Below are positions 8,177-17,286 of a stretch of DNA of 38,310 bases, piece by piece. Position 1 is the stretch's first letter; every line of letters starts with the position of its first letter. The notes below the pieces were generated by a model. The model did no database searches and was not told where the DNA came from. It was given only the letters and a program-made list of their open reading frames with translations. The DNA comes from an uncultured Myxococcales bacterium. GTDB lineage: Bacteria; Myxococcota_A; UBA9042. The position numbers were made by a program, and so were the translations under genes. The stretch is taken from contig CALENB010000559.1 of the NCBI GenBank assembly GCA_937910235.1, forward strand, positions 1 to 38,310. Reading direction: 5' to 3'.

Positions 8177-8228
8177 GCCCGTCGTCAGCGAGCTTGGCGC
8201 TCGACGCGACACGCGCCGCCCGACGGGC
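8177..8228. other. inverted repeat between dnaK and dnaJ
   Basis: GCCCGTCG (8177-8184) and CGACGGGC (8221-8228) form a perfect 8-bp stem, with a smaller CGAGC/GCTCG hairpin inside the loop. It lies in the 200-bp gap between dnaK and dnaJ. It could be an attenuator, an RNA-processing site or a weak terminator that lowers dnaJ expression relative to dnaK. No T-run follows on the transcribed strand. Confidence 0.3.
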
Positions 8229-8292
8229 AGTCAGCGTCGGCGCTGCTTTTCTCCACGGGAGCGCTTTGTTTGTCTCCGGGCGGGCGGCAAGC

Positions 8293-10101
8293 CTAGCCGA
8301 AGTCCTTGTACATGACTTCCGTGATGCGGAACGACGATCGTTCCAACTGCTTGAGCGCCTCTCGCAGCGTCTCAATATCCCCAGCCGTAGTCGTGCGTCG
8401 GGCGAGATCGAGGTCATCCCGAATCTGCACGAGCTCACCTTCGGTTAGGTAGTGCGACAGCTCGTTGAGCGAGCGTTCCGTCGTGTAGATCAAGCCGCTC
8501 AGACGCTTCACCAACTCGGCACGCTCCATCGCCTCACGGTCGGCCTCTTCGTACTGCTCTGCGTCCGTCAGAATCCGCTCGATCGCCGCCTCGCTCAACC
8601 CTGTCGTCGCCCGCACCCGCACGATGTGTTCGCGACCTGTGCCCAGATCCTTGGCCTGTACCGACAGGATACCGTTGGCGTCGATGTTGAACGTCACCTC
8701 GACCTTCGGCACGCCGCGCAACGCCGGCGGAATCCCGACCAGCTCGAACCGCGCCAAGCTTGTGTTGTCCGCGGCGATTGGACGTTCGCCCTGCAGTACA
8801 TGGATGTTGACGAGCGGCTGGTAGTCCTCCGCGGTCGTGAAGACCTCCGTGATACTCGCTGGAACCGTGGTATTGCGCGGGATCAGGCGTGTGAACACGC
8901 CGCCAGCGGTCTCAATACCGAGTGACAGCGGGGTAACGTCGAGCAGCACCACGTCGCCCACGTCACCCGACAGGATGGCTCCCTGGTACGCCGCGCCAAC
9001 TGCCACAGCCTCGTCAGGATTCACGGTTCGGTTGGGCTGTCGGCCAAAAAGCTCGGACACGGCGCGTTGCACCATGGGGATCTTGGTCATGCCGCCGACC
9101 AAGATCACGTCGCCGATGTCGGCGGTCGTGAGCCCCGCGTCCTTCAACGCGTGCTCGCAGTGGCGCAGTGTCTGATCGACGAGATCGGCGCAGAGCGCCT
9201 CCAGGTCGGGGCGTGTCATCGTGCGCTGCAGGTGCCTCGGCCCGCTGTCGTCGGACGTCAAGAACGGCAGGGAAATCTCGGTCTCTTCCAGCGTGGAGAG
9301 TTCGATCTTCGCGCGCTCCGCCGCGTCCTTTAGGCGCTGCATCGCGACAGCGTCGGTACGGAGATCGATCCCAGTCTCTTCCTCGAAGTGCTCAACGAGG
9401 TCGACCACCACGCGCGCGTCGACATCCTCGCCACCCAAGAATGTGTCGCCGTGGGTAGCTCGCACCTGAAAGACACCTTCGGAGATCTCCAGGATCGAGA
9501 TATCGAACGTGCCTCCGCCAAGGTCGTAGACCGCGATCGTGCCGCGCGATTCAGCCGTGATCCCGTAAGCCAACGCCGCGGCGGTGGGCTCGTTGATGAC
9601 ACGCAAGACGTTGAAACCGGCGATGCGGCCGGCGTCCCGTGTGGCTTGGCGCTGGGCGTCGTCGAAATAGGCCGGAACGGTGATCACGGCATCAGAGACC
9701 TTCTCTTCAAGGTATTCTTCCGCGGATCGCTTCAAGTCCTGGAGAATGAACGCAGCCACCTCCTGCGGCGTGTAGGACTTCGTCCCGACGCGCACGCTGG
9801 CGTCGCCGTTCTCGCCCTGCACGACGTCGAAAGGCGCCGTCTCTTTGACGCGCTGCATCTCCTCCGACTTGAACTTGCGTCCCATCATGCGCTTGGTGGC
9901 GTACACGGTCCGCTTAGGGTTCGTGATCGACTGCCGCTTCGCGATACCGCCGACGAGGCGCTGACCATCTTGGGTGAAGGCGACCACGGACGCAGTCGTG
10001 CGCGAGCCCTCGGAGTTCGGGATCACGATGGGTGAGTCACCCTCGTACACGACGACGCACGAGTTCGTCGTGCCCAGGTCGATGCCAATTACTTTGTCCA
10101 T
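8293..10101 (-). CDS. dnaK: Hsp70 chaperone DnaK, short form
   Basis: An ATP-dependent cytoplasmic folding chaperone of 602 residues, about 35 shorter than E. coli DnaK. The ATPase domain has [12 protein letters not shown] at the N-terminus, [22 protein letters not shown] and [13 protein letters not shown]. The substrate domain follows with the [14 protein letters not shown] linker and NTTVPAS. The C-terminal lid is shortened and ends in MYKDFG, without the acidic EEVKD-like tail. The chosen ATG is preceded by AAAGGTGG/AGCAGG and begins MDKVIGID; the 19-codon upstream extension is not DnaK-like. It is followed by the dnaJ-like gene and thiL. No grpE, CIRCE or convincing heat-shock promoter was seen. 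Confidence 0.95.
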   Translation of the reverse strand: MDKVIGIDLGTTNSCVVVYEGDSPIVIPNSEGSRTTASVVAFTQDGQRLVGGIAKRQSITNPKRTVYATKRMMGRKFKSEEMQRVKETAPFDVVQGENGDASVRVGTKSYTPQEVAAFILQDLKRSAEEYLEEKVSDAVITVPAYFDDAQRQATRDAGRIAGFNVLRVINEPTAAALAYGITAESRGTIAVYDLGGGTFDISILEISEGVFQVRATHGDTFLGGEDVDARVVVDLVEHFEEETGIDLRTDAVAMQRLKDAAERAKIELSTLEETEISLPFLTSDDSGPRHLQRTMTRPDLEALCADLVDQTLRHCEHALKDAGLTTADIGDVILVGGMTKIPMVQRAVSELFGRQPNRTVNPDEAVAVGAAYQGAILSGDVGDVVLLDVTPLSLGIETAGGVFTRLIPRNTTVPASITEVFTTAEDYQPLVNIHVLQGERPIAADNTSLARFELVGIPPALRGVPKVEVTFNIDANGILSVQAKDLGTGREHIVRVRATTGLSEAAIERILTDAEQYEEADREAMERAELVKRLSGLIYTTERSLNELSHYLTEGELVQIRDDLDLARRTTTAGDIETLREALKQLERSSFRITEVMYKDFG

Positions 10102-10195
10102 CCTGCTTTCCACCTTTCGTCGTTGAGAGCCCGCGCTAGGGTCACAGGAGCCGGGCATTTGATCAAGCTCAGGCTCAGCGCGCAGTCACCTTCAC

Positions 10196-12436
10196 TCAGG
10201 TGTCGCGCAGCGCCTCGGGCTCGTCATCGTCGCCCGTGCCATCAGACGTGTAGCGGTACTGATACCGGCGACCAGCGCCGCGATAGCCGCGGCCGTAGTA
10301 GTACCCGTACCCGGTACCGCTCTGCGTCGTTCGCGAGAGCACGATGCCGAGCAACGTCGCGTTCACGTCGCGGAGCGCGCGGACTGTCGATGTCAAAGCG
10401 GTCATGCGGGTCGTCTTCGCGTGCGCGACCAGCACGACGCCGTCGGTCAGGCGCGACAACACCAGCGCGTCACTGACGATCTCCACGGGTGGTGAGTCGA
10501 AGATCACGACCTCAAAGCGTGTCTTGAGCTCGTCCACCAACGACTGAAATCGCTCGTTGTGCAAGATCCGAGAGGAATCAGGCGGCAAAGGCCCGCTCGC
10601 GAGCAGATGCAGACCCGGCACCTGCGTCGGCTGGGTCAAGGTGCCCAGGTCCGCGTTCGGGTTGAGGATGTAGCTTGTGACGCCGCTGTCGGCGCTCAGC
10701 CCGAAAACCTTGTGTAACCGGGGTTTTCGCAGGTCGGTGTCGACGATAACGCAAGATCCGCTCGAGTTGGCGAGGGCGATGGCGATGGTCGTCGATGTCG
10801 ACGTCTTGCCCTCTCGCGGGTGGGCGCTCGTGACCACCATGGAGCGCAGCGGATTGCCGGTGCGCATAAACAGCAGGTTTGTTCGAATGGAACGCGACGC
10901 CTCGGCCACGCGGGAGTTCGGTCGATAGTGGGCGTACAGGTCGACGCTCTCGACCGGGATATCTTCCGGGTCGTCCTCCTCGTCGAGCTGATAGGTCGGG
11001 ATGGCGCCGAGGTAGGCGATGCCCAGCCGCTTCTCGATCTGCAGGCGGTCTTTCACCGTGTTGTCGAGCAGCTCAGCTGAGAGCGCCGCTCCGAGTCCGA
11101 CCAGCACGGCCAGGACGAAGCCAAGGATGTAGTTCAGCCGCTTCTTTGGCCGAATGGGCTCGCGCGGCAAGATGGCTTCGTCAAGGATGCTCACGTTGTT
11201 GACCTCGACCTGACCGGTGAGGTCCGTCTCGGCGAGGCGTTTGGCGACCATCGTGTAAAATCCGCGATCCTCGTCTCGCTTGGCGGTCAGCTGCTCGAAC
11301 TTGAGCAGCGCGTTCCGAAGCGCCTCGTCTTCGTGGTACGCCGCCTTCAGCTTCGACCGGTAGACTTTCTCCGCCTCTGCGGCGCCGCGTAGCTCCTGTT
11401 TCGCGCCCATCAGCGCGCCTTGTAGGTGTTTGCGTCCGATCTTGCGCAGATGCACCAGCTGGCTCTCGATCATCTTCACCTTTGGGTGTTTGTCGAGGTA
11501 GACAGACTCCAACTCGCGCTTCTTGATCGACAGCTCCAGGAATCGTTGCTTCAGCGTCTGAGTGAGCGGGTCGCTGACCAGAGACTTGGCCCCGACCGAG
11601 AAGATGTCCCCGCCATGTTGATGTCGCGCCACGGAACGAACGCGCTGTTGCATCAACAGCCGGTCGCTCTCTGCTTTGCGCAGACTCGCCGACAGCGCGA
11701 GGATGTCTTCCTTCACCGCCGCGCGATGATTCGACGACAGATCGTGCTGCGTCTCAAAGACCAGCAACGCGTTCTCCGACGTCTTCTTCTTCGCCCCCAT
11801 GTCTTTCACGATCGTTTTGAGCTCTTTGTACGCTTCCCGCGTGGCGCGTCGCTTGGTGTTCAGGTTGCGGTCGCGGTAAGCCCGGAGCACCCAGTTGACG
11901 AGCTGCTGCGCGAACGCCGGATCCGAGTCCTCGATCGAGACACGCGCGATCATTGACGACTCGGCGAGATCGACAGAGATCCGGCCCGCTAGCGCACCCA
12001 CGGCGTCCGCGTTGAGCATGATGTCGCGCTTCTGCTCGTCGGACAGCTCGAGGCCTGGTCGATCGAGATGGAACATGTGCGGGTCGCTGGCCAAACCGTG
12101 GCGGTTGATGACGAGCTCGGCCAACTCGCGCGATCTCAAGATCTGGCGCTGGGCCTCATAGTACTGCTTGCTCCCCCAGAAGCCCTGCGCGCCGAGGTTC
12201 ACGACCTCGCTGACGCCTTTCAGCACCTCGGGCGCGCGTTGCTCAATCACCAACGATCCTGTCGCCTTGTAGATGCGCTGCTGATGTTTCGTGACGACGT
12301 ATGTCGCGGCTAGGACGGCCACAAAGGCGACCGCGAACCACCAGAACCGCTTGGCAAGCAACTCACGACCGCGCGCGAGTAGCTCACTCGGGTTCAGCTG
12401 CGGTTCGGCCGTAGGGTCTGACTTGGGATCTTGCAT
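10196..12436 (-). CDS. Wzc-like bacterial tyrosine kinase, polysaccharide co-polymerase
   Basis: A 746-residue inner-membrane protein that would control chain length and export of a secreted polysaccharide. Its N-terminal Wzz-type part has transmembrane helices at about 31-50 and 436-456, with a periplasmic coiled-coil region between and the Pro-rich PREPIRPKKR motif before helix 2. The cytoplasmic BY-kinase domain has Walker A SAHPREGKTST (K544), Walker A' VIVDTDLRK at 563-571, and Walker B VVIFDSPP at 643-650. The tail has a Tyr cluster (Y710, Y712-714, Y718, Y725, Y727, Y729), the usual autophosphorylation site. It follows the OPX gene in the same operon, which fits the Wza/Wzc arrangement. 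Kinase and co-polymerase are fused in one chain, as in Proteobacteria. Confidence 0.93.
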   Translation of the reverse strand: MQDPKSDPTAEPQLNPSELLARGRELLAKRFWWFAVAFVAVLAATYVVTKHQQRIYKATGSLVIEQRAPEVLKGVSEVVNLGAQGFWGSKQYYEAQRQILRSRELAELVINRHGLASDPHMFHLDRPGLELSDEQKRDIMLNADAVGALAGRISVDLAESSMIARVSIEDSDPAFAQQLVNWVLRAYRDRNLNTKRRATREAYKELKTIVKDMGAKKKTSENALLVFETQHDLSSNHRAAVKEDILALSASLRKAESDRLLMQQRVRSVARHQHGGDIFSVGAKSLVSDPLTQTLKQRFLELSIKKRELESVYLDKHPKVKMIESQLVHLRKIGRKHLQGALMGAKQELRGAAEAEKVYRSKLKAAYHEDEALRNALLKFEQLTAKRDEDRGFYTMVAKRLAETDLTGQVEVNNVSILDEAILPREPIRPKKRLNYILGFVLAVLVGLGAALSAELLDNTVKDRLQIEKRLGIAYLGAIPTYQLDEEDDPEDIPVESVDLYAHYRPNSRVAEASRSIRTNLLFMRTGNPLRSMVVTSAHPREGKTSTSTTIAIALANSSGSCVIVDTDLRKPRLHKVFGLSADSGVTSYILNPNADLGTLTQPTQVPGLHLLASGPLPPDSSRILHNERFQSLVDELKTRFEVVIFDSPPVEIVSDALVLSRLTDGVVLVAHAKTTRMTALTSTVRALRDVNATLLGIVLSRTTQSGTGYGYYYGRGYRGAGRRYQYRYTSDGTGDDDEPEALRDT

Positions 12437-12506
12437 GAGGTGCTTAGTGTCGGTGCGCCGCGCGCAGGATCGAAAAAATCGGTCTTTTGGTTGGAATCAG
12501 TCTGAA

Positions 12507-13112
12507 TTACAGCACGCGCTGAGGCACATAGATCAGGTCCCCTGGGCGAATGACGAAATTCGCCGCCAGACCTTGCATGATCTTCTCGACCGGCACGGGT
12601 ATGCGATGGGTGCCGCGCGTCACGATCACGTAGTTCTTCTCCGCGAGCGGACCAAATCCACCGGCCATCGTGATGGCCTCGATCACCGTCATGTTGTCGA
12701 CGTAACGGAACCGGCCAGATTTCTTCACTTGCCCGAGAACAAAAACCTTCTTCGAGTTGAAATTCAACACGGAGACGATGACGTGTGGGTCGCGAAGATA
12801 CCCGTTCAGCAGCTTTTGCCGCACTAGGCGGCTGACCTGAGTCGCCGTCAGCCCTTCGAGGGTGATGAGGCCAATCAGCGGGAAGTTGATCTGGCCAACC
12901 GGTGACAGCTCATAGTCGCCTTTCAAATCTTTGTGCAGGTAGACACGCACGCTGATGACATCACCCGGACCGAGCGTGCTCGCCTGCATCGCGCCGCGGA
13001 CGTCTCGCGCAATATCCCGGTAGTTCCCGTTGGCAGTCGTAGAGCACGCGCTCATCGCGATCGCGGCCACTAGCACGAGTCTCAGGCTGGCTGACAACGA
13101 ACCCATGGTCAT
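12507..13112 (-). CDS. short OPX polysaccharide export lipoprotein
   Basis: A 201-residue outer-membrane polysaccharide export (OPX, Wza-family) protein. Residues 1-22 are a lipoprotein signal with lipobox MSAC (C23). A poly-export domain (about 45-120) starts with LGPGDVISVRVY and contains INFPLIGLITLEG. One SLBB-type domain (about 125-200) contains KKVFVLGQVKKSGRF and VIEAITMAGGF, and the protein ends IRPGDLIYVPQRVL. E. coli Wza has 379 residues, with more domains and a C-terminal helix that crosses the outer membrane. Those are missing here, so this protein alone cannot make the pore. The ATG at 13112 is chosen for its proper lipoprotein signal; 13106 is also possible. An upstream extension to 13319 is not protein-like. 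The 216 bp before it hold no gene I can support. Confidence 0.9.
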   Translation of the reverse strand: MTMGSLSASLRLVLVAAIAMSACSTTANGNYRDIARDVRGAMQASTLGPGDVISVRVYLHKDLKGDYELSPVGQINFPLIGLITLEGLTATQVSRLVRQKLLNGYLRDPHVIVSVLNFNSKKVFVLGQVKKSGRFRYVDNMTVIEAITMAGGFGPLAEKNYVIVTRGTHRIPVPVEKIMQGLAANFVIRPGDLIYVPQRVL

Positions 13113-13328
13113 CCCGAGACGCTGAAGCGTGTGAAAGGTGACGCAGGAGGTGCCTGCTAGCCGAGGCGCGCGCAGGTGGTCGACTTCACCACGTCCTGTC
13201 GGAGTCGCTTGCCACCACAGAGACTGGTCGGCCAGGGCTCGAGGTCGGGGTCCAGATTCGGGTGGGCGTAGCGGATTGAGGCTGCGCGAGAGACCAAGCC
13301 TGCGGAGTGGTTCTGGCACTGCAGCGAC

Positions 13329-14675
13329 TCAGTACCGCAGCGAAATGCCGGCGAAAATCTCGTGAGCGATGTAGGCGCCAACATCGAGGACCGAATCGTC
13401 CACGCTCGACTGAATGCGGAAGTTCGTGATCACGCCTCGCATCGTGTAGCCAACCTGCACGCCGATGAGTCGTGACACTTCGATGGACGAGCGAATGCCT
13501 GCGTCCAGCATGTAGTCCTTGCGATTGGCCTGCGTCACCTTGGTGTTCGCGGGGATGTCGCGGAACTCACCGTAGATGCCGTACGTGAAGTTGAACCACG
13601 CCGTCACCTCCATCAGATTGCCGAAGCGCTGCTGCAGCGACAGTGAGCCGCGGTTCGCGTCGACGAAGTTGCCGTAGTAGGACTGCTGAAAATCACGCGA
13701 GTAACCGACCGCGAGGAACGTCGTGGCCGATGGCGCATAGCCGAGCGAGACGTTGCCGAGCGCGCTGTTGAACGAGGCGCCAGAGTCATGCATCGAGTTG
13801 CCCCAGCCTGCGGTCAGGCGGAACGTGACACGCGACGTCAACGCGCCGGCCAGACCACCCTGCACGCGCCAAGGCGACGAGTTCGAGGTGAATTGCGACA
13901 CCGTCCCGAAGCTGCGGAAATCCCAGCCAGCGTCGAGAATGGCCGCCGTGCGTGGCAGGAAGCGCCAGCTACCGGTCAGGCGCGAGCGGACCGTCGACGT
14001 GTCGCCGAAAGCGAAGTCTTCGAACTCATCCTTCACGTACGCACCCATCAACGAGATCTCAAGCGGGCGGCGCTCCGGCGTCTCACCGGGGTGGAACGAG
14101 ACGCGCGCGCCAACCTGGTTGTTGATCCGATTGAGTGTCGCGGTCGTCTCCCAGTTGTTGGGACGCAGCGCGCGGCTGAAATTGTTGAACACGGTCAGCG
14201 AGATGGCGCGACGCGCAGCGAAGTCCACGCCCAAGTCGGCGTTGCCACCGAAGTTGGTCAGATTATTGATGCTCTCGTTGTCTGCGACGTAGAGTCGGAT
14301 GTCGCCAGCGGCGGCGAACTTGAACTGAACTTCGGTTTCTTTGCCGTTGTTGAGCGACAGCCGCGGCGTGATGCGAACCGAGGTCGCCGTCAACGGCTTG
14401 TTGTTCTCGTCCTCGTTGCCGTTGAACACGTTGGTGTCGTAGTGACCGTCGAGCGACACGCTCGGCAGGAGCGTGAAGTCCCCGCTGCGCAGTCCGCGAT
14501 TCTTGGAGATGGAGCCCATGTCCACCCCTACACCAGCAGACGGGCGCGGGGCTCCGGCCGATGAGCCGGAAGATTGTGCGGAGGACGTCACGGGGACGCC
14601 AACAAGGCAGCAGAGGACAAATGCCCCGAGTGCGGCGCGCAGGCCGCTCACCTTGGTCTTTCTGAAGTCATGCAC
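13329..14675 (-). CDS. outer-membrane beta-barrel protein of the exopolysaccharide locus
   Basis: A 448-residue protein with a signal peptide (about 1-34). It then consists of alternating amphipathic strands ending in GISLRY, the aromatic C-terminal signature recognised by the BAM machinery. The strand count looks compatible with an 18-strand barrel (not computed). The position next to a short OPX lipoprotein and a Wzc-like kinase matches the barrel partner (EpsX/WzpX type) that forms composite OPX/beta-barrel translocons in Myxococcus. That function is inferred from context and architecture. The start is GTG, preceded by AAGGT; the nearby ATG at 14671 is out of frame. It lies 34 bp after the periplasmic protein gene. 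Confidence 0.85.
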   Translation of the reverse strand: MHDFRKTKVSGLRAALGAFVLCCLVGVPVTSSAQSSGSSAGAPRPSAGVGVDMGSISKNRGLRSGDFTLLPSVSLDGHYDTNVFNGNEDENNKPLTATSVRITPRLSLNNGKETEVQFKFAAAGDIRLYVADNESINNLTNFGGNADLGVDFAARRAISLTVFNNFSRALRPNNWETTATLNRINNQVGARVSFHPGETPERRPLEISLMGAYVKDEFEDFAFGDTSTVRSRLTGSWRFLPRTAAILDAGWDFRSFGTVSQFTSNSSPWRVQGGLAGALTSRVTFRLTAGWGNSMHDSGASFNSALGNVSLGYAPSATTFLAVGYSRDFQQSYYGNFVDANRGSLSLQQRFGNLMEVTAWFNFTYGIYGEFRDIPANTKVTQANRKDYMLDAGIRSSIEVSRLIGVQVGYTMRGVITNFRIQSSVDDSVLDVGAYIAHEIFAGISLRY

Positions 14676-14709
14676 GGTAACTTACCTTTGACAAACGTCG
14701 TCTGCTAGC

Positions 14710-15270
14710 TCAGGACCCGCTGTCGGACTCGCTGAAGAAGGGGCTCGCGGAGGAGACATACCCGGCGTCCGTGGACAGGGTCGTCGTTCCTTCCGTCGCG
14801 TCCGTGTTGGGGACGTCCTTTGAGATGTTCTTCTCGATGATCGGGCGCCCGTCAATCGTGCCGCCGGTCGCGCCGCCGCAGCCTTTGAGCTCGCCGTGGT
14901 AGGTCTCAGCCTTGCTGAGAAACACGGAGATCTTAACGTACTCGTCCTTCACCCCGCTGCCGCTCTTTCGTGCCGACGCGGACTGCAACTCTAGCAAGGA
15001 CTGCTGCGCCAACTTCACGACCGACTCAAGCATCTTCAGCGGCTCGCTGATGCAGTTCATCTTGGTCGCGTCCTGCGCCTTCATCGCTTCCGCGTAGTCC
15101 TTGTTCGCATCCTTGAGGCGGCTCTCCATCGTGTTGACGGCGGCCTTGCCCTGCTCCTCCATCTGGGTGATTTCCGCATCACTGATGGTGGCGTTGGTCT
15201 GCGCGCCAACGACGGCTGCCAGCGCAAGGCTGCAGGCTCCGATGGCTATGGCGATTAGTTGGCGTCGCAT
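14710..15270 (-). CDS. periplasmic protein of unknown function, first gene of the exopolysaccharide operon
   Basis: A 186-residue protein with a signal peptide (residues 1-24, ending VGAQ). The mature protein is mainly helical with heptad-like character (about 30-125). It has two Cys residues (C73 and C131) that could form a disulfide, and a Ser/Thr/Gly-rich tail ending SESDSGS. I do not recognise a family. It is the promoter-proximal gene of the barrel/OPX/kinase operon, so a periplasmic accessory role in export or assembly is a reasonable guess from position only. Its ATG is preceded by GGAGAC. Confidence 0.75.
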   Translation of the reverse strand: MRRQLIAIAIGACSLALAAVVGAQTNATISDAEITQMEEQGKAAVNTMESRLKDANKDYAEAMKAQDATKMNCISEPLKMLESVVKLAQQSLLELQSASARKSGSGVKDEYVKISVFLSKAETYHGELKGCGGATGGTIDGRPIIEKNISKDVPNTDATEGTTTLSTDAGYVSSASPFFSESDSGS

Positions 15271-15415
15271 CTTGTTCTGTCTCCGTCTCGGCCGCTCAGG
15301 TGTCTCTGCTGTCTTAACCGCTTAATTCCGACCTTCTGAGTCGATTCGTCAAGGTGCCGGCATCTGAGCCGCGCCGGTATGCCAGATGACTGGCCTCATC
15401 GCAAGAGTCCGGCAA

Positions 15416-15443
15416 AGTCTAGGAACCGTATCGGGGTTGTCAA
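15416..15443 (-). promoter_or_regulatory. sigma70-type promoter of the exopolysaccharide operon
   Basis: On the minus strand, a consensus -35 TTGACA (15443-15438) is followed after 16 bases by TAGACT (15421-15416), which matches the -10 box at four of six positions including the key A2 and T6. Transcription would start near 15409, giving an untranslated leader of about 140 bases before the first gene at 15270. The remainder of the 15271-15547 gap shows no other clear element and no gene. Confidence 0.5.
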
Positions 15444-15547
15444 CCAAACTCACGCCCTTTGCAATGGCACCGTCGCGTGATTTTGGCGCCGTCGCATCCC
15501 CGATGATGCGACCTCAATTGTTCCGTAGCCAAGGTCGACGTCGAGGA

Positions 15548-16621
15548 TCAACCTTCGTCGAAAAAAAATCGACTGCGGTCCCACAACCCCAGCGCTGGCG
15601 GACGCGCGCCACTGCCGCGGAGACGCGCGACCTCCTTGTTCTCGGCGTACACCACCACGTCACCCCCGTCGATCTGGACCAAGTCGCCGGCGTCGATCGC
15701 GGCGAGGACCGAGCCGCCAAAGAGCCGTTGGATGCGACTGACGACGGGGTCCGGAAAGATGTGAAGGTGTGCGTGTCGGTATCGAATCCCGGGACCCGGA
15801 CCCGGCGTGTGCGCCTCGTCCGCGGGTTCACCGTCGAAGACCAAAAAGAAGGGTATGCGCCAAAACAGCACCGGCGCGCCCAGATCTGCGCGCGCCTTGG
15901 CGGCCGACGCTGGTGCGCTCCGTTCCAGCGCGACGAGCGTGCGCTCAGCAAACGCCGCCGCCGCCGCACAGGTCGGACCACACGGATAGAACGCCAGCAG
16001 ATCGAGGTCGGAGAGGGGATCGAGGCCTGCCAAGCCAGGGCGAGCCATGGTCGCGCGAAGGAGCGCGTAGACGGCGTCGTCGTTGACCGTGTCTTGCTCG
16101 TGGCGGCTCCGCTCGAAGACGTCTGCGAACCATCTGGCGCAGCAGGGCGGAAATCCCAGCAGATCACCGGCCTCGACGATCGCGTCCGGCCTGCTGCGCT
16201 CCAACGCCCGCAGGCGTTCCCCAGCGTCATCGCGGCTGGCGTATAGAAACGTCATCGGTATCTCGCCTAGCAGCCCGGTTTTTCGGCTGCGCAGCATCAG
16301 GTAGTCCTTGTAGTAAGGCGCTCCGACGTTGAGCGTGTAGCGGGCGGCGTGGCGGCGGACGAACAGCTGAGCGCTGGGTAGCGGCAGGTCTTCGAACTTG
16401 ACCACCGCCTTGAGATTGGCCGCCAGCATGGCCAACTCGGCGGGTTTGAAGCCGCGGTAGCTCAGTCGTGTGACGCAGCGCCCGGGCCCAGCCAGACCGG
16501 CCGCTCTGGGCAGCGTGACGCCGAGCGCGCGCTCAAGAGCGGCGATCGCGGCGTCCTGATCGCCGGCGCGGGCGGCGTGGCGCAGCTCGTCATAGATCCC
16601 CTGTAGCGTATACTGCTCCAT
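15548..16621 (-). CDS. uncharacterised protein with paired Cys motifs (DUF483-like)
   Basis: A 357-residue cytoplasmic protein. The central part has GDLLGFPPCCARWF (C160, C161) and, about 50 residues later, FYPCGPTCAAA (C214, C218). This CC then PCxxxC arrangement resembles DUF483-like proteins, whose function is not known. I cannot confirm membership without a profile search. The four Cys could bind a metal or an Fe-S cluster. The N-terminus is helical and Ala-rich. The C-terminus has a histidine-containing strand (YRHAHLHIFPDP) and ends RFFFDEG. The start is the ATG with AGGAGA eight bases upstream; the 36-codon extension is rejected. It is divergent from the UPF0158 gene across 119 bp. Confidence 0.75.
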   Translation of the reverse strand: MEQYTLQGIYDELRHAARAGDQDAAIAALERALGVTLPRAAGLAGPGRCVTRLSYRGFKPAELAMLAANLKAVVKFEDLPLPSAQLFVRRHAARYTLNVGAPYYKDYLMLRSRKTGLLGEIPMTFLYASRDDAGERLRALERSRPDAIVEAGDLLGFPPCCARWFADVFERSRHEQDTVNDDAVYALLRATMARPGLAGLDPLSDLDLLAFYPCGPTCAAAAAFAERTLVALERSAPASAAKARADLGAPVLFWRIPFFLVFDGEPADEAHTPGPGPGIRYRHAHLHIFPDPVVSRIQRLFGGSVLAAIDAGDLVQIDGGDVVVYAENKEVARLRGSGARPPALGLWDRSRFFFDEG

Positions 16622-16712
16622 CGCCGCGTTCTCCTGTCGGACCTTTGGGACGTCGCGGCCGGCGGGGTTGGCGGGTCGCATGGGCAGCATGGCAGACTTC
16701 GAGGGACCCAGC

Positions 16713-16726
16713 GCGGCGGACGCCGC
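16713..16726. other. hairpin just upstream of the UPF0158 ribosome site
   Basis: GCGGCG and CGCCGC (16713-16718, 16721-16726) form a perfect 6-bp GC stem with a 2-base loop. It lies five bases before the AGGAG ribosome site of the gene at 16741. A stable stem this close could modulate translation, but a GC-rich palindrome can also occur by chance here. Confidence 0.25.
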
Positions 16727-16740
16727 CATGAGGAGCCATC

Positions 16741-17286
16741 ATGGCAGATGAGCGACGAGCAGTTGGCAAGTGGCCGGACGTGCACCGCCTCTTTCGAGAG
16801 GCTTCACCCATGACGTGTAGTCACTGGAACCCGGATACCGGGGAGATGTTCCGGGTGAAGTCGAGCAAGCGCCAGCGCCTGTTGGTGGAGGCCTTCGAAG
16901 ACCGCCTGTTCAACGAGGAGGGGTGGCACGAGGTGCCGTTCCTCGAGAGCGACGACGAGTTTGCGCTGATGGGTGACTTCGCCAAGGAGCTCGGCCGCGG
17001 CAAAGGTCGAACGGAGCTGCTCGCCGCGCTGGCGGGCGACAAGCCGTTTCGGCGCTTTCGGGAGGTGTTGCAGCGTCGACCCGGGATGGAGCGCCGCTGG
17101 CGGACGGTGGCCAACGAAGAGGCCTCCGTGCGCCTCGCGATATTCTGTTTGGGGCAGGCGTTGCGCTTCGATCATGACGAGTACCGAACCGCGGTGGATT
17201 TTGTGCGCGCCGAGTGGGAGAGCGCGGAGCGGGCCGAGGGGCTGATCGTCACATCCGGCCTCAGCCTCTCCAAGCGGATCAGATGA
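16741..17286 (+). CDS. UPF0158 family protein
   Basis: A 181-residue soluble protein that resembles the UPF0158 family: a VPFLESDDEFALMGDFAKEL segment, then KPFRRFREVLQRRPGMERRW, where family members have the conserved G-x-FRRFKD-x-L and a following Trp. The biochemical function of the family is not established. The ATG follows AGGAG at five bases. The stop overlaps the start of the next gene by ATGA (17283-17286), so the two are translationally coupled. An unrelated secreted protease-like partner is unusual for this family. Confidence 0.75.
   Translation: MADERRAVGKWPDVHRLFREASPMTCSHWNPDTGEMFRVKSSKRQRLLVEAFEDRLFNEEGWHEVPFLESDDEFALMGDFAKELGRGKGRTELLAALAGDKPFRRFREVLQRRPGMERRWRTVANEEASVRLAIFCLGQALRFDHDEYRTAVDFVRAEWESAERAEGLIVTSGLSLSKRIR

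Noticed and set aside
10102-10195. Heat-shock (sigma32-like) promoter or CIRCE element before dnaK
   Set aside because: A CTTGATC and a CCCTAG are present, but their spacing (about 19) is too long, and no TTAGCACTC-N9-GAGTGCTAA palindrome exists. Only a TTGATCAA palindrome was seen.
13113-13319. Longer start for the OPX lipoprotein
   Set aside because: The upstream codons are not protein-like and would bury the lipoprotein signal and lipobox 90 residues inside the chain.
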